From assembly GCF_031450785.1 (NCBI RefSeq), contig NZ_JARTWB010000002.1, forward strand, positions 868,001-932,000: a stretch of DNA of 64,000 nt, written 5' to 3'. The translations under genes were made by a program, and so were the position numbers. Every line of letters begins with the position of its first letter. The first letter of the stretch is position 1. Under the pieces are notes generated by a model. That model had not been told where the DNA came from. It searched no databases and saw only the letters and a program-made list of their open reading frames with translations. Positions 10,783 to 18,855 of this stretch are shown piece by piece. The DNA comes from Caballeronia sp. LZ062 (GTDB taxonomy: Bacteria; Pseudomonadota; Gammaproteobacteria; Burkholderiales; Burkholderiaceae).

Positions 10783-11351
10783 CGGCCATCCCATCCGCCT
10801 CGGGCGTCGACATGCGCTCGCTTTCCCTGACGATCAACGGCAACAAGGTCGGCCCCATGCCGGTGCCGTCCGGCTTGCCGATGATCGACTTCCTGCACGA
10901 ATACGCCGGTCTCACGGGCTCCCGGCTCGGTTGCGGCCAGGGCGTGTGCCATGCGTGTGTCGTGATCGTCGATCACGCGGACGGCACGAGCGAAGAAGTG
11001 CGTACGTGCATCAACGGCGCACATTTCTTCGACGGCAAGACGATACGGACCATCGAGGGGCACGCGAAGCGCGACGAACACGGCAACGTGATCGAACTGT
11101 CGCCCGTGCAGCAGCAGTTTCTCGACCATTTCAGCTTCCAGTGCGGCTATTGCACGCCGGGCTTCGTAAACGCGACGACCGTGTTGCTGGAGCGGCTCAA
11201 GCGCGAGCCGATCGTAAAAGACCAGATCGAAGCGACGATCATGGCCGCGCTCAACGATCACATTTGCCGCTGCACCGGCTACGTGCGCTACTACGAAGCC
11301 GTGAAGGACCTCGTGCTCGCCACGCCCGGACTCGTGAAGGACGCCGAATGA
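10779..11351 (+). CDS. [2Fe-2S] small subunit of molybdenum hydroxylase (IorA-like)
   Basis: A 190-residue two-cluster ferredoxin-like subunit. The plant-type [2Fe-2S] motif is at LGCGQGVCHAC followed by RTC, and the second, four-helix cluster domain shows QCGYCTPGF and CRCTGYVRYYEAV. It passes electrons from the molybdenum centre of the large subunit to an acceptor, probably the cytochrome encoded next. The start codon overlaps the end of the large subunit gene (ATGA), indicating translational coupling. There is no Tat signal of its own, so it would be exported by hitchhiking on the large subunit. It is longer than the classical IorA (about 150 residues). Confidence 0.88.
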   Translation: MTAIPSASGVDMRSLSLTINGNKVGPMPVPSGLPMIDFLHEYAGLTGSRLGCGQGVCHACVVIVDHADGTSEEVRTCINGAHFFDGKTIRTIEGHAKRDEHGNVIELSPVQQQFLDHFSFQCGYCTPGFVNATTVLLERLKREPIVKDQIEATIMAALNDHICRCTGYVRYYEAVKDLVLATPGLVKDAE

Positions 11352-12601
11352 TGAAATCGATCATGACGCGCTCTTTGCGCCGCTCGTTCCTACGCGTGCT
11401 TCCGTTTGCGCTCGCCGCGCTGGCGCTGTCCGCATGCCATAGCGACGGCGATGTCGCGCAAAAGACTGCGGCTTCGCCGGAAGTCGTTGCGCGCGGACGC
11501 TATCTCGCGCAGGCCGCGGACTGCGCAGCGTGCCACACGTCCGCGGGCGGCGCGCCGTTCGCGGGCGGCGTGAAGCTCGAATCGCAGTTCGGCACGTTCT
11601 ATGGCAGCAACATCACGCCCGACGCGAAGTACGGCATCGGCAAGTGGGACGCCGACGCGTTCTACGCCGCGCTCCACGACGGCAAGACGCCGGATCACAA
11701 GCTGTATCCCGCGATGCCGTACACGTCGTACCGGCAGATGTCGCGCGAGGACAGCGACGCGATCTATGCCTATTTGATGGCGCAAAAGCCTGCGGCGGTG
11801 CCGAACGTCGAGGCGAGTCTGCGGTTCCCGTACAACGTGCGCTTCGCGGTGCGGTTCTGGGACATGCTATTTCTTGACGACGCGCTGCCTGACGCATCAG
11901 CCGGACAATCGGCCGACTGGACACGCGGTCGTTATCTTGCCAACGCGCTCGGGCACTGCGCGGAATGCCACACGCCGCGCGGCGCGTTCGGCCAGCTTCA
12001 GACTGCGAAGACGCTGCAAGGCGGCGCGCTTGGCCGCATCGGTGCGCCGGACATCACGCCCGCAGCGCTGGCGGCCCGGGGCTGGACGGCCGCCGACTTG
12101 CAGACGTACTTCTCGACGGGCGTGGCCCGGCAGGGTTCGGCCTTCGGTGAGATGCATCCGGTCGTGTATCTGAGCACGCAGCACCTGAATCGCGAGGACG
12201 CGCGCGCGCTCGCGACGTATCTGCTTGGCGACGCACCGCCGCCACCGGCTCCGCTCGAAGCGCATTCCGCCGACGCGCTGCAACTCGCGGCCGGCCGCAA
12301 TCTGTATCTGGATTCGTGCGCCGGCTGTCACGGGCGCGAAGGCGAGGGCAAGCCGCACGTCGCGGTGGCGATGCAGGGGAACTCGACGCTGCGCCAGGGC
12401 GACGCGCGGAATCTGATCAGATCGATGCTCGACGGCATCGCAGCGCAGCCGTTCGCGGGCGTCGAAAGCATGCAGCCGATGCCGGCTTTCGCCGCGACTT
12501 ATAGCGACGAGCAGATCGCGCAGTTGGCCAACTACCTGCGTGTGACGTGGGGCGGCCAGCCTGGCGATGTCACCGCCGACAAGGTGAAGTCGCTGCGCTG
12601 A
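11348..12601 (+). CDS. Three-haem c-type cytochrome, lipoprotein
   Basis: A 417-residue protein with three CXXCH haem sites (CAACH, CAECH, CAGCH), one in each of three cytochrome c domains, like the membrane cytochrome subunits of alcohol, gluconate and molybdenum aldehyde dehydrogenases. A signal peptide ends in lipobox LSAC (Cys30), so it is likely anchored as a lipoprotein on the periplasmic side. The ATG at 11348 overlaps the stop of the preceding gene; a second ATG follows at 11351. The operon context indicates that it accepts electrons from the IorBA-like hydroxylase and hands them to the respiratory chain. Confidence 0.9.
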   Translation: MMKSIMTRSLRRSFLRVLPFALAALALSACHSDGDVAQKTAASPEVVARGRYLAQAADCAACHTSAGGAPFAGGVKLESQFGTFYGSNITPDAKYGIGKWDADAFYAALHDGKTPDHKLYPAMPYTSYRQMSREDSDAIYAYLMAQKPAAVPNVEASLRFPYNVRFAVRFWDMLFLDDALPDASAGQSADWTRGRYLANALGHCAECHTPRGAFGQLQTAKTLQGGALGRIGAPDITPAALAARGWTAADLQTYFSTGVARQGSAFGEMHPVVYLSTQHLNREDARALATYLLGDAPPPPAPLEAHSADALQLAAGRNLYLDSCAGCHGREGEGKPHVAVAMQGNSTLRQGDARNLIRSMLDGIAAQPFAGVESMQPMPAFAATYSDEQIAQLANYLRVTWGGQPGDVTADKVKSLR

Positions 12602-12607
12602 TGTGCA

Positions 12608-12638
12608 AAGGCCACGCATTGCGTGGCCTTCGTCTTTT
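12608..12638 (+). terminator. Terminator of the hydroxylase-cytochrome operon
   Basis: A perfect 10-bp stem AAGGCCACGC/GCGTGGCCTT (12608-12617 with 12621-12630) with a three-base loop is followed by CGTCTTTT. It lies between convergent genes. Confidence 0.8.
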
Positions 12639-12647
12639 CCGATGCCG

Positions 12648-13598
12648 TCAAACGCGCATGCCGCGCTCGGCCAGTTGCCGCTGCAACGTCGGCCACATTT
12701 TCGACACCGCTTCCTCACCCGCGAGAATCGCCGCGTTGCGCTGGCTGAAGTCGCTGCTGCTCATCGCGTTCAGATTCGGGCGGATGACCGCGTTCGCGTA
12801 TTTGTCGAGCTCGTAAGCCTTGATCGACTGGCCCATGATCGTGAACGTCTGCATCAGCACGTCGAACGAACTCTGCGTGAGCGCCGTTTCGGGCCGCGCG
12901 GAGATGTCGACCGCGATCACGAAGTCCGCGCCCATCTTGTGCGCGAATGCGGCGGGTACGGGGCTCACGAGGCCGCCATCGACATATTCGTGATCGCCGA
13001 TTCTTACCGGCTCGAAGATCGACGGCACGCTGCACGACGCCCGCACCGCCACGCCGGTGTTGCCGCGCTGGAAGAGAATGGGCTGGCCCGTCTTGAGATC
13101 GGTCGCGACGATGCCGAGCGGCTTCGCCATCTTTTCAATCGGCCGGTTATCGAGCGTCTTGTTGAGGAAATTCTGAAGCGCCACGCCCTGCAGGATGCCG
13201 CGCGTGCGAAAGGGCATCGCCCAGTCGCTGATGGACGCTTCGTCCATGGTCAGCGCGAGCTTGTTCATCGCGATCCCGTTCATGCCCGACGCATACAGCG
13301 CCGCGATGACCGACCCCGCGCTCGTTCCCACCACCAGGTCGACGCGCACGTTGCGCGCTTCGAGCGCCTTGATCACGCCGATATGCGCGAACCCACGCGC
13401 CGCGCCGCCGCCGAGCGCGAGGCCGATTCGCGCGGTGCGTGGCGTGTCCGTGGCGGGCGTTGGCGGCGTGGCGGGCGTGTTCCCGACGGGTGCGCCTTTG
13501 CCGCCGCTCGTGCCCGTGCTCGTGCAGGCCGCGAGAACGGAAGAAGCCGCCGCGAGCGAGAACGCGCGGCGCGAAATGGAAGGTGACGATGATTTCAA
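12648..13598 (-). CDS. Patatin-like phospholipase, RssA-type, lipoprotein
   Basis: A 316-residue patatin-like protein. The signal region carries both a twin-arginine-like SRRAFS and a lipobox LAAC (Cys25), so it is predicted to be an exported lipoprotein. The glycine-rich oxyanion loop ALGGGAARGFAHIG, the nucleophile elbow GTSAG and the catalytic Asp in YVDGGLVSP are all present, so it should be active. The Ser/Thr/Gly/Pro-rich stretch after the lipobox is a likely linker. It is convergent with the cytochrome gene and divergent from gltX. It is a different patatin subfamily from the truncated gene at the left window edge. Confidence 0.9.
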   Translation of the reverse strand: MKSSSPSISRRAFSLAAASSVLAACTSTGTSGGKGAPVGNTPATPPTPATDTPRTARIGLALGGGAARGFAHIGVIKALEARNVRVDLVVGTSAGSVIAALYASGMNGIAMNKLALTMDEASISDWAMPFRTRGILQGVALQNFLNKTLDNRPIEKMAKPLGIVATDLKTGQPILFQRGNTGVAVRASCSVPSIFEPVRIGDHEYVDGGLVSPVPAAFAHKMGADFVIAVDISARPETALTQSSFDVLMQTFTIMGQSIKAYELDKYANAVIRPNLNAMSSSDFSQRNAAILAGEEAVSKMWPTLQRQLAERGMRV

Positions 13599-13906
13599 GT
13601 GAGACTCCAGCGATGCGGCAAGTGCGCGATTGCGTGCGCGTTTCCGGGTGCATCGAAAACGGCGCGCACATCATAAAACAAAAGGCGCCTGCTCAGGCGT
13701 CAGGCGGGCGGCGGGTATAATTTCCGCTCGATACCAGCCGTTGTTTGCCGTATGCGCTCATCACGCAGGCACCGGCAACCGCTTTCGTGCAAGAGCCGCT
13801 GGCGCGCCTCGCGCCGCCCGTTCGCCCGTTCGTCTCTCCGCTCCTTCGCTTGGCCGCTTGCTCGCGCCGGGCGAGCGCAATCATCGAGTACATCGAGAAC
13901 ACAGCA
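13599..13906. promoter_or_regulatory. Divergent intergenic region between the patatin gene and gltX
   Basis: The 308-bp gap contains a perfect TATAAT (13716-13721, plus strand) without a good -35, giving a long gltX leader of about 180 nt. A CGCCTG/CAGGCG hairpin at 13686-13699, read on the minus strand, is followed by CCTTTTGTTTT and looks like a terminator in front of the patatin gene. No convincing small gene was seen; the gltX frame is open upstream to 13745, but that extension has no conserved start. Confidence 0.4.
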
Positions 13907-15313
13907 ATGACCCAAGTCCGTACCCGTTTCGCCCCGAGCCCGACCGGCTTCATCCATCTCGGCAATATCCGCTCCGCGCTTTATCCGTGGGCGTTCGCGC
14001 GCAAGATGAAAGGGACCTTCGTGCTGCGCATCGAGGACACGGACGTCGAGCGTTCGACGGAAGCATCGGTCGACGCGATTCTCGAAGGCATGGCATGGCT
14101 CGGTCTGGATTTCGACGAAGGCCCGTTCTATCAGATGCAGCGCATGGACCGCTATCGCGAGGTCGTCGGCCAGATGCTGGAGAAGGGTCTCGCGTACCAC
14201 TGTTACATGTCGACGGAAGAACTCGACGCGCTGCGCGAGCGCCAGCGCGCCGCTGGCGAGAAGCCGCGCTACGACGGCACGTGGCGTCCGGAGCCGGGGA
14301 AGGTGCTGCCGCCGATCCCGGAAGGCGTGATGCCGGTCGTGCGTTTCCGCAATCCGCTGACGGGCGTCGTCGCGTGGGACGACGCGGTGAAGGGCAGAAT
14401 CGAGATCTCGAACGAAGAGCTCGACGATCTCGTGATCGCGCGCCCCGACGGCACGCCGACCTACAACTTCTGCGTCGTCGTCGACGATCTCGACATGAAG
14501 ATCACGCATGTGATCCGGGGCGATGACCACGTGAACAATACGCCGCGCCAGATCAACATTTTGCGCGCGCTGGGCGGCGAAACGCCGGTGTACGCGCATC
14601 TGCCGACGGTGCTCAATGAGCAGGGCGAGAAGATGAGCAAGCGCCACGGCGCAATGGCTGTGATGGGTTATCGCGACGCCGGTTATCTGCCGGAAGCGGT
14701 CGTGAATTATCTGGCCCGGCTCGGCTGGTCGCACGGCGATGCGGAGATTTTCTCGCGCGAGCAGTTCATCGAATGGTTCGATCTGGAGCATCTCGGCAAG
14801 TCGCCCGCGCAATACGACCACGACAAGCTCAACTGGCTCAACGCGCATTACATCAAAGAAGCGGACAACGCGCGGCTCGCCGAACTCACGCGCCCGTTCC
14901 TGCTGCAGGCGGGTATCGACGCCGGGGTAATCGACAACGGCGCACCGCTCGATCAGATCGTCGGGTTGCTGAAGGATCGTGCATCGACGGTGAAGGACAT
15001 CGCGGACAACGCCGCGATGTTCTACCGCGAGCCAGCCATCGACGCCGACGCCTTCGCGCAACATGTGACGGACGCGGTCCGGCCGGCCATCGCTGAACTG
15101 CGCGCGGCGCTCGAACAAGCCGAGTGGACGAAGGAAGGCATCTCGGCGGCGTTCAAGGGCGCGCTGGCTGTGCATAAGCTCAAGATGCCGCAGCTCGCCA
15201 TGCCGGTGCGCCTGCTCGTCGCGGGCACGACGCATACGCCGTCCATCGACATGGTGCTGATGCTGTTTGGTCGCGAGACGGTGCTGCGTCGGCTGGAGAA
15301 GGCAGCAGCCTGA
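13907..15313 (+). CDS. gltX: Glutamyl-tRNA synthetase
   Basis: Class I aminoacyl-tRNA synthetase of 468 residues that charges tRNA-Glu. The HIGH-type signature is [17 protein letters not shown] at the N-terminus and the KMSKS-type loop is EKMSKRHG. Length matches bacterial GluRS. ATG 13907 gives the conserved [14 protein letters not shown] start. It is followed closely by tRNA genes that include two copies of its own substrate tRNA-Glu, though those have their own promoters. Confidence 0.98.
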   Translation: MTQVRTRFAPSPTGFIHLGNIRSALYPWAFARKMKGTFVLRIEDTDVERSTEASVDAILEGMAWLGLDFDEGPFYQMQRMDRYREVVGQMLEKGLAYHCYMSTEELDALRERQRAAGEKPRYDGTWRPEPGKVLPPIPEGVMPVVRFRNPLTGVVAWDDAVKGRIEISNEELDDLVIARPDGTPTYNFCVVVDDLDMKITHVIRGDDHVNNTPRQINILRALGGETPVYAHLPTVLNEQGEKMSKRHGAMAVMGYRDAGYLPEAVVNYLARLGWSHGDAEIFSREQFIEWFDLEHLGKSPAQYDHDKLNWLNAHYIKEADNARLAELTRPFLLQAGIDAGVIDNGAPLDQIVGLLKDRASTVKDIADNAAMFYREPAIDADAFAQHVTDAVRPAIAELRAALEQAEWTKEGISAAFKGALAVHKLKMPQLAMPVRLLVAGTTHTPSIDMVLMLFGRETVLRRLEKAAA

Positions 15314-15321
15314 GCTAGTGA

Positions 15322-15366
15322 GCGCGCACAAGGGAAGAGGTAGATGTCCTTTGCGCGCGCTTTTGG
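15322..15366 (+). terminator. Probable gltX terminator
   Basis: An imperfect stem pairs AGCGCGCACAAGG after the gltX stop with CCTTTGCGCGCGCT, followed by TTTT. The pairing has mismatches, so the call is moderate. Confidence 0.5.
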
Positions 15367-15407
15367 AAAAAGAGAGTAAAAAAGTTCTGCTCTATTCACA
15401 GAGGGTA

Positions 15408-15436
15408 TTTACAAGTTCAAAAACGGCCTATAGAAT
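15408..15436 (+). promoter_or_regulatory. Promoter of tRNA-Ala
   Basis: TTTACA (15408-15413), a 17-bp spacer and TAGAAT (15431-15436) are followed by CTCG. The start should fall about 12 nt before the tRNA. The same TAGAATCTCG element recurs in the next tRNA promoter. Confidence 0.75.
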
Positions 15437-15454
15437 CTCGTTTCTGTTCTGCAA

Positions 15455-15530
<76 letters not shown>

Positions 15531-15588
15531 AAGAACAGATGAAGTGATCGCGAGTTCTTCCTCTGGTTTTGGAAGTCGCAAAAAATAC

Positions 15589-15617
15589 TTCACAAGTTAC
15601 ACGAAGTTGTTTAGAAT
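15589..15617 (+). promoter_or_regulatory. Promoter of the first tRNA Glu-Asp pair
   Basis: TTCACA (15589-15594), a 17-bp spacer and TAGAAT (15612-15617) are followed by the same CTCGG discriminator as the tRNA-Ala promoter. The transcript would start about 60 nt before tRNA-Glu. Confidence 0.75.
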
Positions 15618-15682
15618 CTCGGTCTTCGCTGATTTGAAGCAGTAGTTAGCGAAGATGCAGTAAAGACAGATCACAAGTTTCT

Positions 15683-15758
15683 GTCCCCTTCGTCTAGAGG
15701 CCTAGGACATCACCCTTTCACGGTGAGTACAGGGGTTCGAATCCCCTAGGGGACGCCA
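15683..15758 (+). tRNA. tRNA-Glu (TTC), copy 1
   Basis: A 76-nt tRNA with anticodon TTC (CACCCTTTCACGGTG), T-loop GTTCGAATC and encoded CCA. It is identical to the copy 300 bp downstream. Confidence 0.97.
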
Positions 15759-15834
15759 ATACATCGGCGGCTGCTAGTGAATGCGCTGCTGGTTTCATGA
15801 GGTGAGTAGAGCCTCGTGAAGTAAGGAAAGAGCT

Positions 15835-15911
15835 GGAGCGGTAGTTCAGTTGGTTAGAATGCCGGCCTGTCACGCCGGGGGTCGCGGGTTCGAGCCCCGT
15901 CCGCTCCGCCA
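15835..15911 (+). tRNA. tRNA-Asp (GTC), copy 1
   Basis: A 77-nt tRNA with anticodon GTC (GGCCTGTCACGCC), encoded CCA and T-loop GTTCGAGCC. It is 76 nt downstream of tRNA-Glu copy 1 and likely co-transcribed with it. Confidence 0.97.
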
Positions 15912-15932
15912 ACATCTGCGAGCAGGAAAACT

Positions 15933-15956
15933 CCGGCTGATCAGCCGGTTTTTTTT
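15933..15956 (+). terminator. Intrinsic terminator between the two Glu-Asp units
   Basis: A self-complementary CCGGCTGA/TCAGCCGG (15933-15948) is followed by eight T. It ends the first unit, only 26 bp before the second tRNA-Glu. Confidence 0.8.
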
Positions 15957-15982
15957 CGCCGCAGGATTGCAAGAAGTACGTT

Positions 15983-16058
15983 GTCCCCTTCGTCTAGAGG
16001 CCTAGGACATCACCCTTTCACGGTGAGTACAGGGGTTCGAATCCCCTAGGGGACGCCA
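15983..16058 (+). tRNA. tRNA-Glu (TTC), copy 2
   Basis: A 76-nt tRNA identical to copy 1. No promoter fits between the preceding T-run (ending 15956) and this gene, so expression seems to depend on readthrough or on a promoter overlapping the first unit. Confidence 0.97.
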
Positions 16059-16134
16059 GAACATCGGCGGCTGCTAGTAGAAAGCACTGCACATTTCCGC
16101 GAGGCCTAGTCCCCGAGGAATCGATGAAAGAGTT

Positions 16135-16211
16135 GGAGCGGTAGTTCAGTTGGTTAGAATACCGGCCTGTCACGCCGGGGGTCGCGGGTTCGAGTCCCGT
16201 CCGCTCCGCCA
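16135..16211 (+). tRNA. tRNA-Asp (GTC), copy 2
   Basis: A 77-nt tRNA with anticodon GTC and encoded CCA. Compared with copy 1 it has A for G in the variable-side D/anticodon junction and T for C in the T-loop (GTTCGAGTC); neither change breaks a stem. Confidence 0.97.
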
Positions 16212-16221
16212 GCTCGTTGTG

Positions 16222-16251
16222 AAAAATCCAGCCTTCGGCTGGATTTTTTTT
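16222..16251 (+). terminator. Terminator after the tRNA cluster
   Basis: AAAAATCCAGCC/GGCTGGATTTTT-type stem with a TTCG loop (16222-16246) followed by a run of T. It can work on both strands. Confidence 0.9.
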
Positions 16252-16364
16252 CGCCTTTTTCGCCTCTTTCCGCGTTCGTCGGATTCGCTGCCCTCAGCGG
16301 TATCGCATTTTCATTGCCAGCGGGCTCGTGCTGTCTTAGTGTTGAGGCACTGTTCCGTGCCTGC

Positions 16365-16838
16365 ATGCGTGCGATGCTCGACCCGACCGAAGATCTCTCG
16401 CTCTACCAACTTCGCCAGGCGACGATGGCCGATTTCGCCTTCGCCGAAGCCCTCACGCACGACAACATGGTGGGCTATTACCGCCGCCACAACCTGGTCT
16501 GGCGCGGCGACCTGTTTCTATCGAGCTGGCGGGAATCGGAAAACTTCATCCTGCAGGCGGACGGCGTGCCCATCGGCGTGATGCGCGTGACCGAGGAAGA
16601 CAACTCGCTGCATATTCGCGATGTACAAATCGCGCCGGGATATCGTGGACGGGGCGCGGGGTCCTTCTTGCTGAATACCGCGCATCGCTGGGCGCGAGCG
16701 CGCGGGCTGGCGGAATGTCAGTTGCGCGTGTTCGTCGATAACCCGGCGGCGCGTCTCTATTTGCGGCTCGGATATCGTCCGGCCGGGCCTCGGCTGGCTC
16801 AACTCGGCGCCATTCGCCACATGGTCCGGCGCGTCTGA
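16365..16838 (+). CDS. GNAT-family N-acetyltransferase
   Basis: A GNAT-fold protein of about 157 residues. The acetyl-CoA binding motif A is IAPGYRGRGAGSFLL, preceded by the beta strand SLHIRDVQ and followed by ECQLRVFVDNPAARLYLRLGYRPAG, the typical motif B with the NPAARLYLRLGF-like signature. The substrate cannot be told from sequence. The start is uncertain: ATG 16365 or ATG 16374 (MLDPTEDLSL), both better than the upstream ATG at 16314, which adds an unconserved leader close to the tRNA terminator. It is convergent with the AraC-type gene. Confidence 0.85.
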   Translation: MRAMLDPTEDLSLYQLRQATMADFAFAEALTHDNMVGYYRRHNLVWRGDLFLSSWRESENFILQADGVPIGVMRVTEEDNSLHIRDVQIAPGYRGRGAGSFLLNTAHRWARARGLAECQLRVFVDNPAARLYLRLGYRPAGPRLAQLGAIRHMVRRV

Positions 16839-16856
16839 CCCGGCGAGCCGGAATTC

Positions 16857-17690
16857 TCAAACGCCGTCCGCATCGCGCTCATCGCTGGCGTCGCGCGCGA
16901 AGAACGCACGCGGACTCTCGCCGAAGGCACGGCGAAACATCGCCGAAAACGCACTCTGGCTCTGATATCCCAGCTCCCGCGCGACCTGTGCGAGCGGCCG
17001 GCCTTGGCTCAACAATGGAATCGCGCGTGCCAAAACCGCCTGCTGGCGCCACTGCGAAAAGCTCACGCCGAGTTCGCGTCTGAACAGGCGCGCGATAGTG
17101 CGCGTGCTCGCGCCGGCTTCCGACGAGCAGCGTTCCAGATCCGAGTGCGACGGGTCCGCGAGCACCGCGTCACACAGCGCGCGCAGACGCTTTTCGCTCG
17201 GCATCGGCACGGAGAGGGGAAGCGGCTGCGAGCGGATGATTTCATCGAGCGCAAGCGTGCCGAGCAGCCGCTCGCGTTCGCGCGTGATAGGCGCTTCGTC
17301 GAGCGCGGCGATCACCTCGCGCAACAGCGGCGACACTTCCACCACCCGGCAGGCCCCGAGCCCGACCGGAACCACGCTGGCGTCGACATACAGCGTGCGC
17401 AGATACGCGTCCTCCACGATCAACACTTCGTGCGTGACATTCGGCGGCACCCAGATGGCCCGAGAGGGCGGCACCATCCACGTGGAATCGGCGGTTGCGA
17501 CGCGGAGCACGCCGCGCGACGTGTAGGCGACTTGCGCCCACGGATGCGTATGCAGCGCGATGCGCACGCCATAAGGCACCGGACGCGAGCGCACGCGTAT
17601 CGGATGGTCGAGCGTCGGCGAGTGCTCGACCGGGATGTCCAGATGTTCGACCTGCTCGTGCTGCGGTCGTGGATCGGCGAACGGGGGCAT
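16857..17690 (-). CDS. AraC-family transcriptional regulator with cupin sensor domain
   Basis: A 277-residue regulator. The N-terminal half is an AraC-type cupin (ALHTHPWAQVAYTSRGVLRV, VPPSRAIWVPPNVTHEV) that likely binds a small effector. The C-terminal hundred residues carry two helix-turn-helices, RTIARLFRRELGVSFSQWR and PLAQVARELGYQSQSAFS, ending in AFGESPRAFF as in the family signature. Regulated genes are unknown; the divergent gamma-glutamylcyclotransferase gene begins 134 bp away and could share the control region. Confidence 0.9.
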   Translation of the reverse strand: MPPFADPRPQHEQVEHLDIPVEHSPTLDHPIRVRSRPVPYGVRIALHTHPWAQVAYTSRGVLRVATADSTWMVPPSRAIWVPPNVTHEVLIVEDAYLRTLYVDASVVPVGLGACRVVEVSPLLREVIAALDEAPITRERERLLGTLALDEIIRSQPLPLSVPMPSEKRLRALCDAVLADPSHSDLERCSSEAGASTRTIARLFRRELGVSFSQWRQQAVLARAIPLLSQGRPLAQVARELGYQSQSAFSAMFRRAFGESPRAFFARDASDERDADGV

Positions 17691-17824
17691 GGTGGCTCGT
17701 TGGGCGGCGCACGTGGCCGCGATCCGCCGATGTTAATCGAAACCGGCCGCCACGCCGCTAACGCGCTTTTTGGGCAGCGATAATGCGCGCATATCGAACA
17801 ATCACGAGAGGAGCGGTTTCATCG

Positions 17825-18241
17825 ATGCAATATGTCTTCGTGTACGGCACGCTGCGCGCGGGCGAGATCAACGACATCAATGGTGCGGCCGAGCGCAGCG
17901 GGATTGCGGCTCCGCAATGGATCGGCGCGGCGCACGTGCGCGGGCGGCTCTTCGACTTCGGCTCGTATCCGGGTCTCGTGCTCGACGAGGCCGGAGCGCC
18001 GGTCAAAGGCGATGTGTATCGGATTGAGGACGCGCTCGTCGCCGTGCTGGACGAAATTGAGGAAGTGTATCCGGGCGTCGAGGGGCTATTCCGTGCGCAT
18101 CGGCTGCACGTGGACGTCGAGTTGGAAGGCGAGGCCACGCATGTCGATTGCCTCGTCTATCCGGTGACGGCGGCCGCAGCGGAGGGTTTGCCGCGCATCG
18201 AGGGCGGCGATTGGGTGGTGCATCGCGCAGCGCGCGGGTGA
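17825..18241 (+). CDS. Gamma-glutamylcyclotransferase-family protein (YtfP/AIG2-like)
   Basis: A 138-residue protein with the cyclotransferase-fold signature YVFVYGTLRAGE at the N-terminus, followed by GRLFDFGSYPGLVLDE and VYRIEDALVAVLDEIEE. The family cleaves gamma-glutamyl-amine or amino-acid bonds to give 5-oxoproline, or repairs damaged metabolites; the substrate is not known here. ATG 17825 is chosen because it follows GAGAGGAG and starts directly at the fold; an upstream ATG at 17783 would add 14 residues. Confidence 0.85.
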   Translation: MQYVFVYGTLRAGEINDINGAAERSGIAAPQWIGAAHVRGRLFDFGSYPGLVLDEAGAPVKGDVYRIEDALVAVLDEIEEVYPGVEGLFRAHRLHVDVELEGEATHVDCLVYPVTAAAAEGLPRIEGGDWVVHRAARG

Positions 18242-18265
18242 GCCTTCACGCAATGATCGAAGTCA

Positions 18266-18302
18266 CGCCGTCATCGCGAGTGCGTCTATCGCGATGACGG
18301 CG
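18266..18302. terminator. Perfect 14-bp inverted repeat between convergent genes
   Basis: CGCCGTCATCGCGA (18266-18279) pairs perfectly with 18289-18302 around a nine-base loop. There is no clear T-run, but its place between converging genes suggests a termination or mRNA-end element for both. Confidence 0.55.
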
Positions 18303-18342
18303 CGGCACACCCCGCCAATGGGAGGCGAGTAGCTTCGACCGC

Positions 18343-18588
18343 TTACTCGGCGGAGTGCTGCATCGACTTGCCGTGCGACTTCTTGTGATGACCCGACTTG
18401 TGCGTCGTCGACTGGTCCATCTGCATGTTTTGCATGCTGGATTGCTGCGACTGCAGATTCTGCGCACGCGACTCGATGTCCGCGATCCGGGCGGGATCGG
18501 TGCTCATCGTCACACCCTGTTCGCTCTGCGCATAGGCCGATGCCACCGCGCTCAGGGACAACAGAACAGCCAGGGACACTTTCTTCAT
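18343..18588 (-). CDS. Small exported Gln/His/Met-rich protein
   Basis: An 81-residue protein with a clear Sec signal peptide (MKKVSLAVLLSLSAVASAYA, cleavage after AYA), leaving about 61 residues. The mature part has a Gln/Met-rich stretch (SQQSSMQNMQMDQS) and a His/Lys-rich tail (HKSGHHKKSHGKSMQHS). I do not recognise a family. The His and Met content could bind metal ions such as copper, but that is a guess. The ribosome-binding site is a perfect AGGAGGT eight bases before ATG, so strong translation is expected. Confidence 0.75.
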   Translation of the reverse strand: MKKVSLAVLLSLSAVASAYAQSEQGVTMSTDPARIADIESRAQNLQSQQSSMQNMQMDQSTTHKSGHHKKSHGKSMQHSAE

Positions 18589-18855
18589 TGTTACCTCCTA
18601 GTAGTAGTTGAACCCGGGAATCGCCTGTCCGATCCGGTAAGAAGACAGTTGCTTTAGAGCAAGAAACGCTCCCGTCGCGACCTGCACGCGTTCCAATGCG
18701 ACGCGCGCACGCCCGACAAAGCCATCATAGGCTCACATTGGGTCAGCGGTATTTCGGACGACGATCCGGCCCGGCCCCATCAGCCGGAGCGGAATCATAC
18801 CGGCGCGCCAGCTTACTTGCCAGTCCTGATTATTTTGGTATAGGCCGGTTGCGTC

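Larger units (their letters stand above)
15683..16211 (+). repeat. Tandem duplication of the tRNA-Glu/tRNA-Asp unit, period 300 bp
   Basis: tRNA-Glu starts at 15683 and 15983, and tRNA-Asp at 15835 and 16135: both offsets are exactly 300 bp. The Glu copies are identical. The Asp copies differ at two positions in the gene (GAATGCC versus GAATACC, and GAGCCCC versus GAGTCCC). The spacer after each Glu starts with the shared ACATCGGCGGCTGCTAGT and then diverges. Confidence 0.9.

Noticed and set aside
7942..10794. A 950-codon minus-strand frame antisense to the iorB-like gene
   Set aside because: Shadow of the real gene; no ribosome-binding site or domain.
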